Below, one piece after another: positions 11,185 through 22,675 of a stretch of DNA of 64,000 nucleotides. This DNA comes from Incurvaria masculella (taxonomy: Eukaryota > Arthropoda > Insecta > Lepidoptera > Incurvariidae). The position numbers and the translations under genes were made by a program. Each line of letters begins with the position of its first letter. Positions within the stretch are counted from its first letter, which is position 1. The DNA lies in assembly GCA_946894095.1 (NCBI GenBank), contig OX335652.1:6843001-6907000 (forward strand), given 5' to 3'. Below the pieces are notes generated by a model that worked only from the letters and a program-made list of their open reading frames with translations, did no database searches and was not told the DNA's origin.

Positions 11185-11854
11185 TGAGAGGAATCACAAC
11201 CTTGAGACAAACCACAAACTTGAGAATTATTTCACACGGTTCACCTGTTTCTAATCCGGTTCACGGTTTACCCGTATCTTATTTTGTCCACATGAGCTAT
11301 ATTTGGTGTTGAATCGATTATCAAAGATTTTGGCCCTTCTATTCTCCAATCCCATCAAAAGAATAAACTCATCGCAAACGGTATTCGATAAGTAGTAACT
11401 GGTACTTCCACATCCTTGATTCCTCATATAACTCAGCTAAAAGTTCCTAAATCATACAAAAATTTCTTCAACTGACTCCCGCAGCGGCCGCTCATTCAGT
11501 AAGTTCAGCCAGACGCACTTAGCGATCATATCATTCTTTCTCGCGCCGCAAACAAACGCGACTACAAAAAGTGTAGAAAAAAATATTCAAGTGGTGAAAT
11601 TACATATTGATTTGTTTATATAATAATATGCATTACGCACATAATAAGACGTCAAAACGGTACTATTGGGCCACAAAAATCTGAAAGTTGATCAAAAGGC
11701 GCTGTGACTATAGCAGGCCACAAAAGTTCCGGCGGCCGGGATGGTACTTTAGGGGAAATATAAAAAAATCGGACCCAAATTTGCCGCCCCTAAAATCTGC
11801 CGCCCAGGGCTCCAGCCTACTCAGCCTGCTGGTAAGTCCGCCACTGACTGGTGG

Positions 11855-12000
11855 TAATCGGGACACGCAACATCGAACGTTCGTTGCACTAAATAGCATC
11901 CTGTGAAGTTCCTACGTGTTCTTACTCACTCGAAACTTGAGAACATCAGGACTGAGATAATTCGTAAGCGAACTGATTGGCCGGCGCTACCGTCAAAGTG
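11855..12000 (-). repeat. Dispersed repeat with GCAACGAACATTCGATG, copy 2
   Basis: Minus orientation: CGGGACACGCAACATCGAAC, GTTCGTTGCACTAAATAGCA and TTCGTAAGCGAACTGATTGG. It starts right after the hAT target duplication. Confidence 0.6.
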
Positions 12001-12079
12001 TGTTATTATTATTGTATATATTATATTATTTTGGGGCTGAGATATAAAAGAAAATATCATTAAGCGAAGTGTACCCTAC

Positions 12080-12390
12080 TATCGAAGTAGTCCTGAAAAT
12101 TATAGTCACGACACCTGCAGAAAAAAGTTTTTCGAGGTTATAAATATGAAAGCATTTCTTAGATAAAGCCGCACACAGTTGTTCTTTCTTCTGATTTTTT
12201 AAGATATTAATACACTTTAGTTTATCATGATTAATGATAGTTAACAATAAATATTATGCGTTTATTAATATTTGTTTATTTCCAAATTTTATTTCTATCT
12301 TTCCTAAAAGAAGGGCCTCGTGAAAATCTACGCTCCAGGGGCCTCGCAATGGCTAAGGCCGCCCCTGCTGGGCGTCACTGCCGTCCTTCT
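12080..12390 (+). pseudogene. Second hAT remnant, C-terminal end and 3' end
   Basis: On the plus strand near 12105 the sequence reads TTPAEKSFSRL, then a stop, then KHFLDKAAH. This matches the hAT dimerisation domain start (AErSFSkLK). At 12300-12390 it continues into AGGGGCCTCGCAATGGC...GGCCGCCCCTGCTGGGCGTC, which resembles hAT terminal sequence. It belongs to a different copy, in opposite orientation, from the element ending at 11846. Confidence 0.55.
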
Positions 12391-14867
12391 TTAGTCGCTG
12401 GCCGCCCCTACCCCGCTGCATAGGCTTCTAAATCTAAATACGCTGCGGAGGCCGCGCTCATTTTGAAGAAATGTCGAAGGCTCCATCTCGAATGATGCAC
12501 GTTCTCGGAGGGTTCGGAAAATTAGATTCGCTTTCAATTTACCGAAACGAAATTCACCGTTCTAGCCGACTTCGCGTTTTTATCTGTATTTCAAAAATCA
12601 CTAACCCCCATAGTAGGAGTCTATGAGCGTCCCGCGGCGTATGTCTGTCTGTCTGTCCATTTATGCATTGATAACCATCGATCCGAATTTAATGAGGGTT
12701 TCTTGTTATGGCTTTTCTTTTTCCATAAATCTACCTAAAGGTCTCCCAAATTTGGAAGACATTTGTGTAAACCCTAATGTTTTTTGTCAGACATTACGCG
12801 GGCGGAGCTGCAGGCATCTTGGTTGATTTTCTTCTACACAATCTTCAATTCGTTATCTTTATAATATGATATAGCAATGTTCATTACTTTTACAATAATA
12901 CACCAAATTCACCATGGGTTCAATCAAACCCCGCCCCGTTCTTGCACCACTTTCTTACTTTTCTTAGTTGTATGAATGAATCGCGGCGCGAATGCGATAT
13001 GTTTCCTGATTCGAAATCCATGTGAAACTGTAGGATGTATGCGTCCTCATAAAGTGAGGGTCAAAGGATAACCCGGTGAGTTGGGGCAATATCATGACAT
13101 TGGACTTGGTATCAGCTAATCTATCCAGCTTGATTGAGAATTTAGCAATTTTGACAGTACTATTACCGCAAGCATCATGTTTCCCAGTAAATGATCTTGA
13201 TGTATCTAAAGTATTTTCAATTATGATAGTGCTTTTTCGGAAATTGAAAGACATGAGGGCAGATAATTATCCTATCTGCGTATTATTATTTATAGCTTAT
13301 ACTGAGGTGATTAAGTTTCATGCAATGGCGTGTGCCTGTTCCCTCAGCCAAATTTAGTTATTTTTTTGCATTAAATAAATCAACTGAGAGCTACATCCGT
13401 AACTTTTTTGTTTTTTTGATAACTTAACCTGTGTCCATGACAGCCTTTTTATATTTGTAAACAAATTTTTAGATACGTATATCACGGATTAATATCAATA
13501 TTATTAATATAATATTATACAATAGGTCCGCTCCATTGTATGGAATTTGATCGCCTTAATATCCTCTTATTGATCACCTCATTATCCTCATAATAAAAAA
13601 AAACAATCGATCATACAATTTCCTTAAAAAAAAAATATTTCCTTTTTTGCATGATTCCGTGCCATACATCTTCACGCACTGTTAACATATCTTGCCGGAG
13701 AAATTTCATCAGTTACTTCCAAACGATTGAGCGGAAATGAAACGCCGTCAGTCCGGTGTGGTCTAGGCTGAGAGATGGTGCGAGACGGGGCGCCGGCCGC
13801 GAGCCGGGTGTCGGCGGCCCCAAAGAATAAACGGTCCGGTATTAAGTCCCCGAAATTAGCATACCACATTCAGAGCGCGCTATTTACTCGACGCACAACT
13901 GAAAACTAATTTAGCGTCTGTTTTAAAATTCAAATGGCGGATAAAGTTCACTCGCTGAGTGGAGCACCGCTGGAAGAACTGTTTTGAATGGTTTATGTCG
14001 GCTTATCGTATACATACACCAGTCCAGATGTAAGAAAATGTAATGAAAACCATTTTGTATTTCACATTTAATTTATAGTTATTGCATCTTAAGATAAGCA
14101 ATAAACTTTGTCATTTCTGGCTCCCGGGTAATGCAGTATTTTTCGGTCAGCCAACTCGTAGAGTGGCTGAGTAATGGCGTCGTCCAATGGTTGTATCGTG
14201 ATGACTTAGCTAGGTACAACAATAACGTAATCCTAATAACTTGAATTTAAAATGATGCAACATTTTTCTTTTTATTTTAAAAAAATAATTACAATAATTG
14301 CAAATTTAAATGTATTTCTTTATCCTGAAATTAATGGCGATATTACTAATACTAACCTGAAGTGAGTTATAAGCGGAAAGTCTGTCCGTCGGTACGCTTG
14401 TAACTTGGGAAACACTTACCCGATTTCACACTAACATCCAGCCTCATTCTGTCCGTTAATCGCTGGCTACTTACCTTCACATTAAATTACCTGAGGGGTG
14501 AAATATGAGAGAAGTTGAAGAAAACCGAGGACTTGGATTAATACAAAATACCTGATTTTTTTTGTTGGTCGACCTGATACATTGTGAGCTTAATATAATT
14601 TTAATTTAACAATTTTTCTTGTTTATGTATGTAAAATAATTTAATTTTTAGTGATATCATTGGAAATATGCTCCATTGTATACCTTCGATTTTCATCTTA
14701 TCGATTTTTTCTATCCTATTATCATCATAATATTGTTTAATAAAATTAAATAAAAATAATAATGGTATCCAGTATAAATACTGGGATCGTGTTGCTCTTC
14801 TTATTTTTTGGTAACACGCATCATTTCACACTAACACATACACCCTCATATCAAAAACATACACTAC
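12391..14867. other. No gene; probable old repeats
   Basis: GTCTGTCTGTCC with GCGGGCGGAGCTGC (12590-12830) looks like a decayed Helitron-like copy. 13510-13570 and 14670-14730 share GCTCCATTGTAT followed by AT-rich stretches. No coding region. Confidence 0.4.
13000..13095 (+). repeat. SINE-like family, partial copy
   Basis: GATTCGAAATCCATGTGAAA, CTGTAGG, then GAGTTGGGGCAATATCATGA resemble the family body, but with large gaps. Confidence 0.4.
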
Positions 14868-14905
14868 TCATACACACACACACACACATACACACCCTCA
14901 CACAC
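14868..14905 (+). repeat. (CA)n microsatellite
   Basis: CACACACACACACACACATA and flanking CA-rich sequence from about 14830. The following 150 bp end in AATAAAAAAATAAAAATATA, which may be another LINE-like tail. Confidence 0.85.
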
Positions 14906-15424
14906 ATTATATGGATGTTCTGTACAGCATCTCTGTAACTTTAATGTTTAAAATACTTGAACAATTTCTGAAACTTAACCAGCCAAATTGTTTGTAAACT
15001 AGAATATATCGACTTTTCATGTAATAAGCTGTAAGTTTCAATGAATAAAAAAATAAAAATATATTATCTATGTCTCAATCCTATCAGTTTTGCGATTATT
15101 TACGAAATATCTAATTCGAATAAATTCTGCTTTCACAGCTCTCATTTAGACGCAGTTGCCTGATCTCCGACGACACAAGTACGGCGGATGAAAGTGCGAA
15201 CGAACTTTGCCCCGATGGCGGCCAGATTCAAATTATTCCGCGTAGGTAATTAAACGACCACATCTTGCGGGGTGTAATACTGTCGCCGGAAACTCGAGGA
15301 AAGACGGAAACCCACCCTGAGGACTACTTAATTAAACACTGTAATTTGGGCTGCTTTCGAAGCCGAATATACTGAGGCAATTTGAATTCGTTACGATTCA
15401 AGCGAAGCGAAGTCCGTTTAAGTA

Positions 15425-15835
15425 ACTGTAAATATATGGCTAATACCACAACCACCGTCTACCATTATATGGGCCCCAGACAACGCATTCGAGAAGGAAT
15501 TTTGTGCCATGTCAGGACCATATCACTTTATGAGCACGACTACATTCAACTGGAAGGAAATCACATTAAAGTTTCATTGCCGTTTGGAATATCTTTTCAT
15601 GCAATGCGATGTTACCAAGCCGGGAGCGTAGCACTACCACTTAGAAGGGGGAGGAGTCAAACAGTTTTTACAAGGATTCCGAACCATGGAACAACTTGCA
15701 TTAAGGCGAAGTGCACTTATCCAACTTCGAAAGAGGCAGAAAGTAGTGGATGAACGGAGCGTGGATTTGAACCCAGACCTCTGGGAGGGAAGGCAAGTCA
15801 ACCCGCCCCTGAGCCACGAGCAGCAGATGCATAGT
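15425..15835 (-). repeat. tRNA-headed SINE-like family, minus copy with readable head
   Basis: On the minus strand the head reads CGTGGCTCAGGGGCGGGTTG (box A-like) and then AGAGGTCTGGGTTCAAATCC (box B-like: GGTTCRAATCC). The body follows to GGTATTAGCCATATATTTAC. The overlapping 123-codon plus-strand ORF at 15382 is a reading of this repeat. Confidence 0.65.
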
Positions 15836-16485
15836 CCAGAAATATAATTTAAGAAGGCGAAAAACTTGCCGTGGTGAAACTAAAGCATAGGCGTTTCTAG
15901 ATTATTCCCATATCTGTGACTACAAAATTGGCTCAGAGCGGGAAAAGAGGAACAAAAGGCGAGAACCCATAAATGTTCAGAATCGAGACGGCCAACGCGG
16001 TTGTCAGTGGAGCGCGGAGAACAGAGTCGATTTCCAATATTGGGGCCAGCGAATTCCTGCGCTGAACATGCGTCGATTTGCAGCGTGGCCGCATTCGAAA
16101 TGAAATTCACAAAGCCCTGACGTCCGCACGACAGTAAACTGAATTCATGGAACAGTGGCAAAGAGAGTAGTACCTCTCGCAACATTGGTCACACACACGC
16201 CTGTCATGACGATGTGTTACCTACGAAATACATTTGAACTCTTCCACAGCCTGCAATTTACAATTTTTGAGAGGAGAATGCTACACCGCCCATACATTGC
16301 AAGCCCTGGATTAATATTGCTTGTGTCACAATGATTTTCAGCACAAACGATAGATCCCCGACCTATTGTATGGCTCGATACTAGTTCTTCGTAGCTTCTC
16401 ATTTGATGGTGCGGCATCTAATCGGCGGTGCGTAATCTAGCCCCAATAGGACGGAAGGTTTTAACGTGTTCCAAGGGGTAAATTT

Positions 16486-16718
16486 ATAGGGATCTGTACC
16501 CAAAGGGTGCCAACGGAACCGTCCGTCCGTCCATCCGTCTGTATCTCAAAAACCAGGTGGAATTCAGGTGGAAAGGCAGGTGAAATTTTCACAGAGTGTG
16601 TAAAATTCAAAAATAATAAACGTTAAATACAAAGCACATGATTTTATTGTGTTATTTCTTGTACGATGATACGGAACCCTTCGTGTGCGAGTCCGACTCG
16701 CACTTGGCCGGTTTTTTT
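16486..16718 (-). repeat. GGTTCCG-family element, minus orientation
   Basis: Begins near GGGATCTGTACCCAAAGG and ends ACGGAACCCTTCGTGTGCGA, GTCCGACTCGCACTTGGCC, GGTTTTTTT. The family has a 5' AAAAACCGGCCAAGTGCGAG head and a TACGGAACCCTAAAAA tail. I know it as very common in moth and butterfly genomes. Confidence 0.8.
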
Positions 16719-16734
16719 AAGTAGATCTTCCTTA

Positions 16735-17010
16735 TTGCTCGGCTACATCGAACTAGACTGAATACACGGAACATTTTGATTTCCGGTTCAACTGTAGTTA
16801 ATTCAATGCGATGATACCAACCAACCTGTACGAGAGTATTTCTACAATTAAGTAAGTAATAAAGGTGACCAACATTTTTACGTGGAATCCGATCCACGAA
16901 CGATACGTTTTTTTGTCGTCTCCTACGACATGGAGTTAAAGAAATGGGACCACTTGTGTTTTTTGTAAGTTCCGGAACCCACGCAGCACAAAAGCACAAC
17001 AATCCTGAAT
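16735..17010 (-). repeat. SINE-like family, minus partial copy
   Basis: GCTCGGCTACATCGAACTAG, ACACGGAACATTTTGATTTC, CAATGCGATGATACCAACC and GTGGAATCCGATCCACG match other minus copies at 40.5 and 42.2 kb. Confidence 0.55.
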
Positions 17011-18900
17011 TGTATTTAAACCCACATTTCAAACTCGACAAGTGGAATTTCCATTTTTAGCGACTTTACAAAAGAAGAAGGTTCTATGTTCGGCTTTGTG
17101 TAATTTTTATATTACTTCACCTATTTCCCATTTTTTGAAAATAATTTTATTTCTTTAAGCAGTCGCATCCCGTGTAAATATTTTTCAATGTAAGTTATTT
17201 GTTAATTTCGTTATTTTTCGTAATATTTGTGTTACTAAATATTACTTTATTCTTACAATTCTTTTAGATGTTTTAATTTGTTGGTGATTATCTTTGGCCA
17301 TCCAGCAACTGCCATTGTAAATTTACTTAAAACATTTTTGTTATTGTAAGTATTTCGATAATAGTTCAAACCATTTTTAAATTGGCTAATGGAGGTTGTA
17401 TCGATCACTTTCACAGGCAGTTGATTCCGTAATCGACGGCTCTGAATTTTTTAACGCAATTATTGCCCGAATCAAAAAGAAAGCTTTTAAGTATGGACGC
17501 AAGAAGTGATCGGGCCTAAAACTTGCTCATCTTCCTAACCTCCAAACTTCAACGCAAATTCCTATTATGCAAATTACTTCCCCGCTGGCTCTTCCAGCGC
17601 GGGAATTCGAAAAGCGCATTTTTCATTCGCGCCATGTCATCCCACGTGTCGCCACGCGCCGGCCGCGGGTGAGGGGGGAGAGGCGTGGACGCGCTGTTGC
17701 CGCTCAGGGCTGCGCAGGGAGCGGATTTTAAGATGGCGCTGCCGTTGGGGAGCGCTATATAATTCAATTTACAAGTAATTCTACCAGGAAGCGCCCAGGC
17801 GTCATGCAAATAGACAGCCGCTGCCATCTAGTGAGCAGATTAGATTAAATCTCACCTCCATGTACGCCGTCGTGACGTGGAGATTCTCACCTGCGACGGA
17901 CCGGGATGGCCAAAAGGATTACGACTCCAAGCGATCACCTTAGGGCTCAGTTTCAGATGGAAAGCTTAGTCCATTGCTCGCCCTTTGTACTTCAGCGACG
18001 CTTCACCCTCCCACTGTAGTAATTGCGATCCAAACTTTTTGTGAAGTTGACTTTTTTTTTCAAACGGCTTCATTTGATGAAAAGGGCATCCGAGTTGGTT
18101 TCACTGATTTCCGTTTCGTTTTGTTTCGTGCCGGTACGTCGGGCATTCTTTCGACGGAATAGATTCGGATTTGTAATTTTGTCATCAGAAACTTTTTCAC
18201 TTAACTTTTTGTTGTTGAATTAATTTAAAACTTGTTCCTGACATTTCAGATTGCCTAGTGGAAATAACAATCGGATGTCCGGTGTCGGCAGAGTGATATT
18301 TTGGTAAAATGTTTCACCAGTCACGCAATATAAACAGCAAGACACCAACACGTTTGTATTGCTTTAAAAGAAATCCATTCTCTTCCTATTCCTTCTCGCG
18401 AGCGGCCTCGTATATTCTCCTAATCTCTTAACCGCAATGTGGAAGGAAATTTATATTTTTTTTCTCGCTCTTAGTAATGTATTCAGTATGAAACGCTGGC
18501 AGTAATGTATTCTGATATGGAGACTTTATGCATTATGACCAGGGATTATTGAGCAAATATCACGTTTATGATTTTGATTTGGCGGAGGATATTGAGTTTT
18601 ACCGCACGTAGAATAATTATTGACTGTTTATTATTTGATAACAATGCTACTTATCTTGTGTTAGAAATCCGTAAAAGCGCGAACAAGGTTGACAGTGACA
18701 GTGACGTTTTAAAAATAATGTAACGAACAACACGCTCGTTTTACGGCGATGCATGTAAAACGACACGTGTATTTTAGCCTTAGAATAAAAACACAATGTG
18801 GCGTTATTAGTTTAAGATACTGGCGTTTAAAAGTATATCATAAAATCTTAACTGATTTGGAATCAAACTTAAAGAATGTGTATCGTTCACACACCCGCAG
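17011..18900. other. No recognised gene
   Basis: 17560-17830 is GC-rich with a 92-codon minus ORF of no recognisable family. The remainder is AT-rich. Confidence 0.4.
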
Positions 18901-19040
18901 TGCGATTACGAAGCGCGGCATGAGGTGTAGGTGCCGCACCTCACCCAAATTGATAGCAAATAGACGGTTTTCGAGTACCAAACATGTCAGTTTGGGGTAC
19001 TAACCGCACCTATACCTCATTTCGCGCTTCATAATCGCAT
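18901..19040. mobile_element. Fold-back element with TGCGATTAYGAAGCGCG arms
   Basis: Left TGCGATTACGAAGCGCGGCA, TGAGGTGTAGGTGCCGCACC; right CCGCACCTATACCTCATTTC, GCGCTTCATAATCGCA. An extra right-type arm is at 19101-19127. Confidence 0.75.
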
Positions 19041-19302
19041 GGCGATTGCCGGTGCTTCCATTTCGTAATTGCAATAGCTGTCAGATACAACCAACCTCCC
19101 CCGTTTCGTGCTTCACAATCGCAATGTCGACCGGGAATGCGAGTGTTGATCAGTATTCTAATTTTTGAGAATTTCTGTGACATAGATATCGATTACAATC
19201 GGGCAAATAATTTTACATTGACAGGGGGCGCAGGTAATGATGGGAGCACAAATACAAAATACAACACAATTAAAATATACATTAACATTTACAGTCGTAT
19301 TC

Positions 19303-19410
19303 AGAGAGCACCTGTCAAAATTTAGTATGAGATTAGCACCGGACTTACCATACAAAAACCGGTTTAGTCCGGCGGATTAAAGTTAGTCCACCCTTTCTGA
19401 ATACAACTGT
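19303..19410. mobile_element. Small palindromic element with TAGTCCGG core, copy 3 (inverse)
   Basis: Inverse-orientation copy: GTATTCAGAGAGCACCTGTC at the left, GGTTTAGTCCGGCGG and AAAGTTAGTCCACCC..CTGAATAC at the right. Confidence 0.65.
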
Positions 19411-19411
19411 T

Positions 19412-19545
19412 AATGTTTAAGGCTAACTGTTTTTAATAGGTTAGAGAAACCAATTTACTTAGTTGGCTCAATTTTAACGTAACTGTCTTGGTTGTTATTA
19501 TTGGAATTACAGTTAGATTCACTGATTATTTTTTTCAGTGTACCA
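19412..19545 (+). repeat. Dispersed repeat with ACAGTTAGATTCACTGATT end, copy 3 (3' part)
   Basis: TTAATGTTTAAGGCTAACTG through GGAATTACAGTTAGATTCAC matches 33555-33665. It directly follows the small palindromic element at 19303-19410. Confidence 0.6.
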
Positions 19546-19600
19546 CGTGAATGACCTGTAATCATATGAAAAGTAAAATTAAAAGAAGAAGATAATAATA

Positions 19601-20878
19601 GGTCGGGGAAAAAGTCTTTTCGCATTATAGTATGTATGAACTTGTAATAAAATCTCTTTGGCTATACTATTTGTATCTGGCTGGTTTTGGTATCATTGAA
19701 AGTTTAAATTTTAAAGAACATAATTCCAAATTCAAATTAGGAAAATGTGTGATTCTCATTTGTTTTTCGTACTGTCAAAATGAGTGAATGTAATGAAGAA
19801 ATTCGATACATTTTAAAATTTTACTACAAAAAAGGTAAAAATGCAACGCAAGCCGCGAAAAAAATTTGCGATGTTTATGGACCTAGTGCAGTGTCTGTGA
19901 GAGTAGCACAAATTTGGTTTAAGCGTTTTCAATCCGGAAATTTTGATGTCAAAGATGCACGTCGCTCTGGTCGCCCAATTACGGATAAAATGGATGCCAT
20001 TTTTGAAAAAGTGGAGCAAGATCGGCATATCAGTAGTTACGACGTAGCTGAAGAACTAGGAATTGACCACAAAACAGTTTTGGCGCATTTGAAAAAAACT
20101 GGGTACACAAAAAAGCTCGATATTTGGGTACCTCACGAGCTCACTGAAAGAAACCTAATGAACCGTGTACTCATTTGTGATTCTTTATTACGACGCAATG
20201 AAACCGAACCATTTTTGAAGAAGCTGATAACTGGTGATGAAAAGTGGATCACGTACGACAAGAACGTGCGAAAAAGGTCGTGGTCAAAGGCCGGTCAAGC
20301 TTCACAGACTGTGCGAAACCCGGGTTAACTCGCAACAAGGTGATGCTGTGTGTGTGGTGGGATTGGAAGGGCATTATTCATTATGAGCTGTTACCACCAG
20401 GCAGGACCATCGATTCTGAACTCTACTGCGAACAACTGATGAGATTAAAGCAAGAAGTTGAGAGAAAGCGGCCGGAATTAATCAACAGAAGGGGTGTGGT
20501 TTTTCATCATGATAACGCTAGACCTCACACATCTTTAGCCACTCAGCAAAAACTAAGAGAGTTTGGCTGGGAGGTGTTAATGCATCCGCCGTATAGTCCT
20601 GACTTTGCACCTTCAGATTTCCACCTGTTTAGGTCTCTTCAGAATTCTTTAGGAAGTGTCAGGTTAACTTTACGAGAGGACTGCCAAAACCACTTGTCGC
20701 GGTATATTGATCAGAAGTCCCAATATTTCTATAGCAATGGGATCATGTCCCTACCTACAAGATGGCAAAAAGTTATCGAACAAAATGGTACCTACATACT
20801 TTAGTTAAATGTAAATAAACCATATTAAAAAATGTTTTGAATTTTCTTAAAAAATGCGAAGAAACTTTTTCCCCAACC
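19601..20878 (+). mobile_element. mariner transposon, nearly complete
   Basis: A 1,278-bp mariner. The terminal inverted repeats are GGTCGGGGAAAAAGTC... on the left and the reverse complement of GACTTTTTCCCCAACC-like sequence on the right, with 3 mismatches in 26 bp. TA dinucleotides lie within a few bases of each end (19599-19600, 20881 region), consistent with TA insertion, but the exact duplication is blurred. The element carries one transposase gene, broken by a frameshift. Its right end lies against a GGTTCCG-family element starting at about 20882. Confidence 0.9.
19780..20804 (+). pseudogene. mariner transposase, broken by one frameshift
   Basis: The transposase reads from the ATG at 19780 to about 20313 in one frame, then continues in the next frame to the TAA after 20804. 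The break looks like one missing base near 20313, after the residues QTV; the upstream frame stops at 20326-20328. Landmarks: an N-terminal helix-turn-helix (AQIWFKRFQSGNF, DARRSGRP), WVPHELTERN, the first catalytic D in ITGDEKWITYD, the second in VVFHHDNARPHTS, and the third in HPPYSPDFAPSDFHLF. This is the DD34D pattern of mariners, whose family box is YSPDLAP. The last residues, VIEQNGTYIL, are the normal end. Total coding length, about 340 codons, is full size. I see no other inactivating change. The subfamily looks cecropia-like, but this is uncertain. Confidence 0.92.
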
Positions 20879-20881
20879 AAT

Positions 20882-21216
20882 AAAAACCGGCAAAGTGCGA
20901 GTCGGACTCGCATACGAAGGGTTCCGTACCATGGCACAAGATTTAACACAAAAAATCACGTTTTTTGTATGGGACCCCCCTTTATTTTTATTTTTTTTAT
21001 TTTACCTATTTGTTGTTATATCGGCAAAATAAATACACACTCTGTGAAAATTTCAGCTGCCTACCTATTACGGTTCATGAGATACAGCCCTGTGACAGAC
21101 GGACAGACGGACGGACGGACGGACGCACGGACGGACGGACGGACAGCGGATGCTTAGTAATAGGGTTCCTTCAGGTTTCGTTCAGGTTTCACCCTTTGGG
21201 TACGGAACCCTAAAAA
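20882..21216 (+). repeat. GGTTCCG-family element next to mariner
   Basis: AAAAACCGGCAAAGTGCGAG at the left, CGAAGGGTTCCGTACCAT, a long GGAC tandem (about 21096-21150) and TACGGAACCCTAAAAAG at the right. Apparent ORFs of the TDGRTDGRTD type are readings of the tandem. Confidence 0.85.
21096..21150 (+). repeat. (GGAC)n tandem within a GGTTCCG-family element
   Basis: GACGGACAGACGGACGGACG and more, with two variant units. It is the longest such tract among the copies in this window. Confidence 0.9.
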
Positions 21217-21246
21217 GAAAAAACTTGCCCGTAGATTAATCTTAAC

Positions 21247-21274
21247 CTAATAACCTCCTCCTTTTTTGAAGTCG
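21247..21274 (+). repeat. GAAGTCGGTTAA repeat end
   Basis: CTAATAACCTCCTCCTTTTT then TGAAGTCGGTTAAA, just after the GGTTCCG-family element. Confidence 0.5.
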
Positions 21275-21437
21275 GTTAAAAATAACCCATAACTCGTATA
21301 TTTGGCGAGATGGTTCGAAGCCTATCCCCTCCAAGCAAGCGGCTGCACAGAACCGAGACTACAACGGATTTGGTTTCTGCGCATCAGCTGGCCGTCCCGG
21401 GCAGCTTGCGACCAAGTTCGCACTAGGGTAGACTCAC

Positions 21438-21617
21438 CTTAATAAACTGGAATGTGGCAATCGGCGGCAAGCGGCGCAGGTGCGGGTAGAAGAAGGAGCC
21501 GGCGGGGTGCGCGGGGTAGCGCGACGTGATGCGGTAGGCCACCCCCTGCGGCGCGGTCGGCCAGTTGGGTGCCGTGAACGTGAAGCCGTTGTCCGTGCCC
21601 GCGTCCAGTGGGTCCAC
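21438..21617 (-). CDS. Spondin-domain gene, exon with DAGTDNG motif (spondin-2/M-spondin type)
   Basis: Internal coding exon of 60 codons, phase 0 at both ends. The minus strand shows an acceptor (TTACAG) just before GTGGACCC and a donor (AAG followed by GTGAGT) at the end. The peptide contains DPLDAGTDNGFTF, PNWPTAPQG, then SFFYP and LPPIATFQFIK. This matches the last part of the Spondin_N domain of mindin/spondin-2 and insect M-spondin, where an acidic PxDAGTDxG segment helps form the cation-binding site. Spondins are secreted matrix or recognition proteins. This exon joins directly to the one at 33863-33967, giving a continuous domain. Codons are GC-rich compared with the AT-rich surroundings, as expected of a selected exon. 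The family identity is firm. Whether it is spondin-2-like, M-spondin or another member needs the missing exons. Downstream exons, including any thrombospondin repeat, were not found in the window. Confidence 0.9.
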
Positions 21618-22384
21618 CTGTAACGCCGACAAAACCCTTATGTCGATGATACAGGAATGTTGGTGGGTGAGTTGGAAGCACCGCTTCCGGCACGGGCAGT
21701 CAGTGGGTTATTGTGAACGTCAACGTGAAGTCGTGCCATCTGAAAAGCCGATTAAGGTGATTCGAAACGTATAGCAACCGTTAAAAAAAATTAAGATGGC
21801 GTCATCATCTGACCAGTTAGAAAATAATTATTTATAGCCATACGCATCTACCTAGTTTTACTAATTTACGTTTGGAGGAATTTTAATAGATAATATATTC
21901 TGTGAAATGCAATATTTATAACAAAACACTAGCTCAAAGCTAAACGAGCTCTCACAATATATTTCTTTTTTGTAATGGCTTTTCAGTCAACCGTATTAAT
22001 TTTTATCAGGATTTTCCAGTTGACTTTAAAAATTAGTCTTAAAACACACATTTTACGACTTCGGAAGTATTTTACCAATGCCAAAAACCTATTAACGAAA
22101 AAGTCTCTTTGAAACCTCTTAATTATTTTTGAATACCTATTTAACGATACGCTTACGTTCACTGGAATTTCTTGATTTGATTCGTTGTGCTATATGGTAT
22201 GTAGTTAACAACACATGTTTATGTGTACTGAGAGTTCACTAACTCCAAAATCCAACCTCCGTCGTCTGTCCGTCCATCTTTTCCATCGATCTGTGCACTT
22301 ATAGCTTTAGAAACACAAATCGGATTTTGATTTAATTTTTATCAACGTACTATTGATCATAGGTTACTTACCATCGTGCTAGTA

Positions 22385-22515
22385 AGGTCGTCAGTATACG
22401 TCAGACAGCAGGTGACAACTGGCGAAGAAAAACAGGAGACAGCACAACTTGGCGAAGTCTGGGGGAGGCCTACGTCCAGCAGTGGACAACAAAAGGCTGA
22501 AGAAGAAGAAGAAGA
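22385..22515 (+). pseudogene. LINE (RTE-like) 3' end with GAA tail
   Basis: GGGGGAGGCCTACGTCCAGC, AGTGGACAACAAAAGGCTGA then (GAA)n. The GAGGCCTAYGTCCAGCAGTGG block ending in a simple-repeat tail is the usual 3' end of RTE-type LINEs in Lepidoptera. Confidence 0.7.
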
Positions 22516-22559
22516 AAGTAAGGTAGTAAGGTAACATATGTGAGAAGTCGGGGATAACT

Positions 22560-22675
22560 AACAGTAGTAATCAGACTAACTTTAGTAGGGAGATTATCAC
22601 CGGACTAAATGGCATTTTGTGTGGTTAGTCCGGTGCTAGTCCGCGTACTAAATTTTGACAGTTTATTCTGAATAT
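22560..22675. mobile_element. Small palindromic element with TAGTCCGG core, copy 2
   Basis: Shares AGACTAACTTTAGTAGGG, CACCGGACTAAATGGCA and GGTTAGTCCGGTGCTAGTCC with the copy at 29.0 kb. The right end is TTTATTCTGAATATT. Confidence 0.7.

Larger units (their letters stand above)
9539..11846 (-). mobile_element. hAT transposon with perfect 8-bp target duplication
   Basis: Left end CAGCGGCGGACTTAC and right end GTAAGTCCGCCACTG are inverted copies with one mismatch. The flanks are ACTGGTGG on both sides (9531-9538 and 11847-11854), a perfect 8-bp duplication as made by hAT elements. Further TIR-like sequence (TTTGCCGCCCC) lies inside both ends. The interior holds decayed transposase pieces on the minus strand, so the element is probably not autonomous. 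Confidence 0.9.

Noticed and set aside
15382..15753. 123-codon plus-strand ORF
   Set aside because: It lies in a SINE-like repeat that recurs in many places without conservation of this frame.
20837..21157. 106-codon ORF with a TDGR repeat
   Set aside because: It reads the GGAC tandem of a GGTTCCG-family element.
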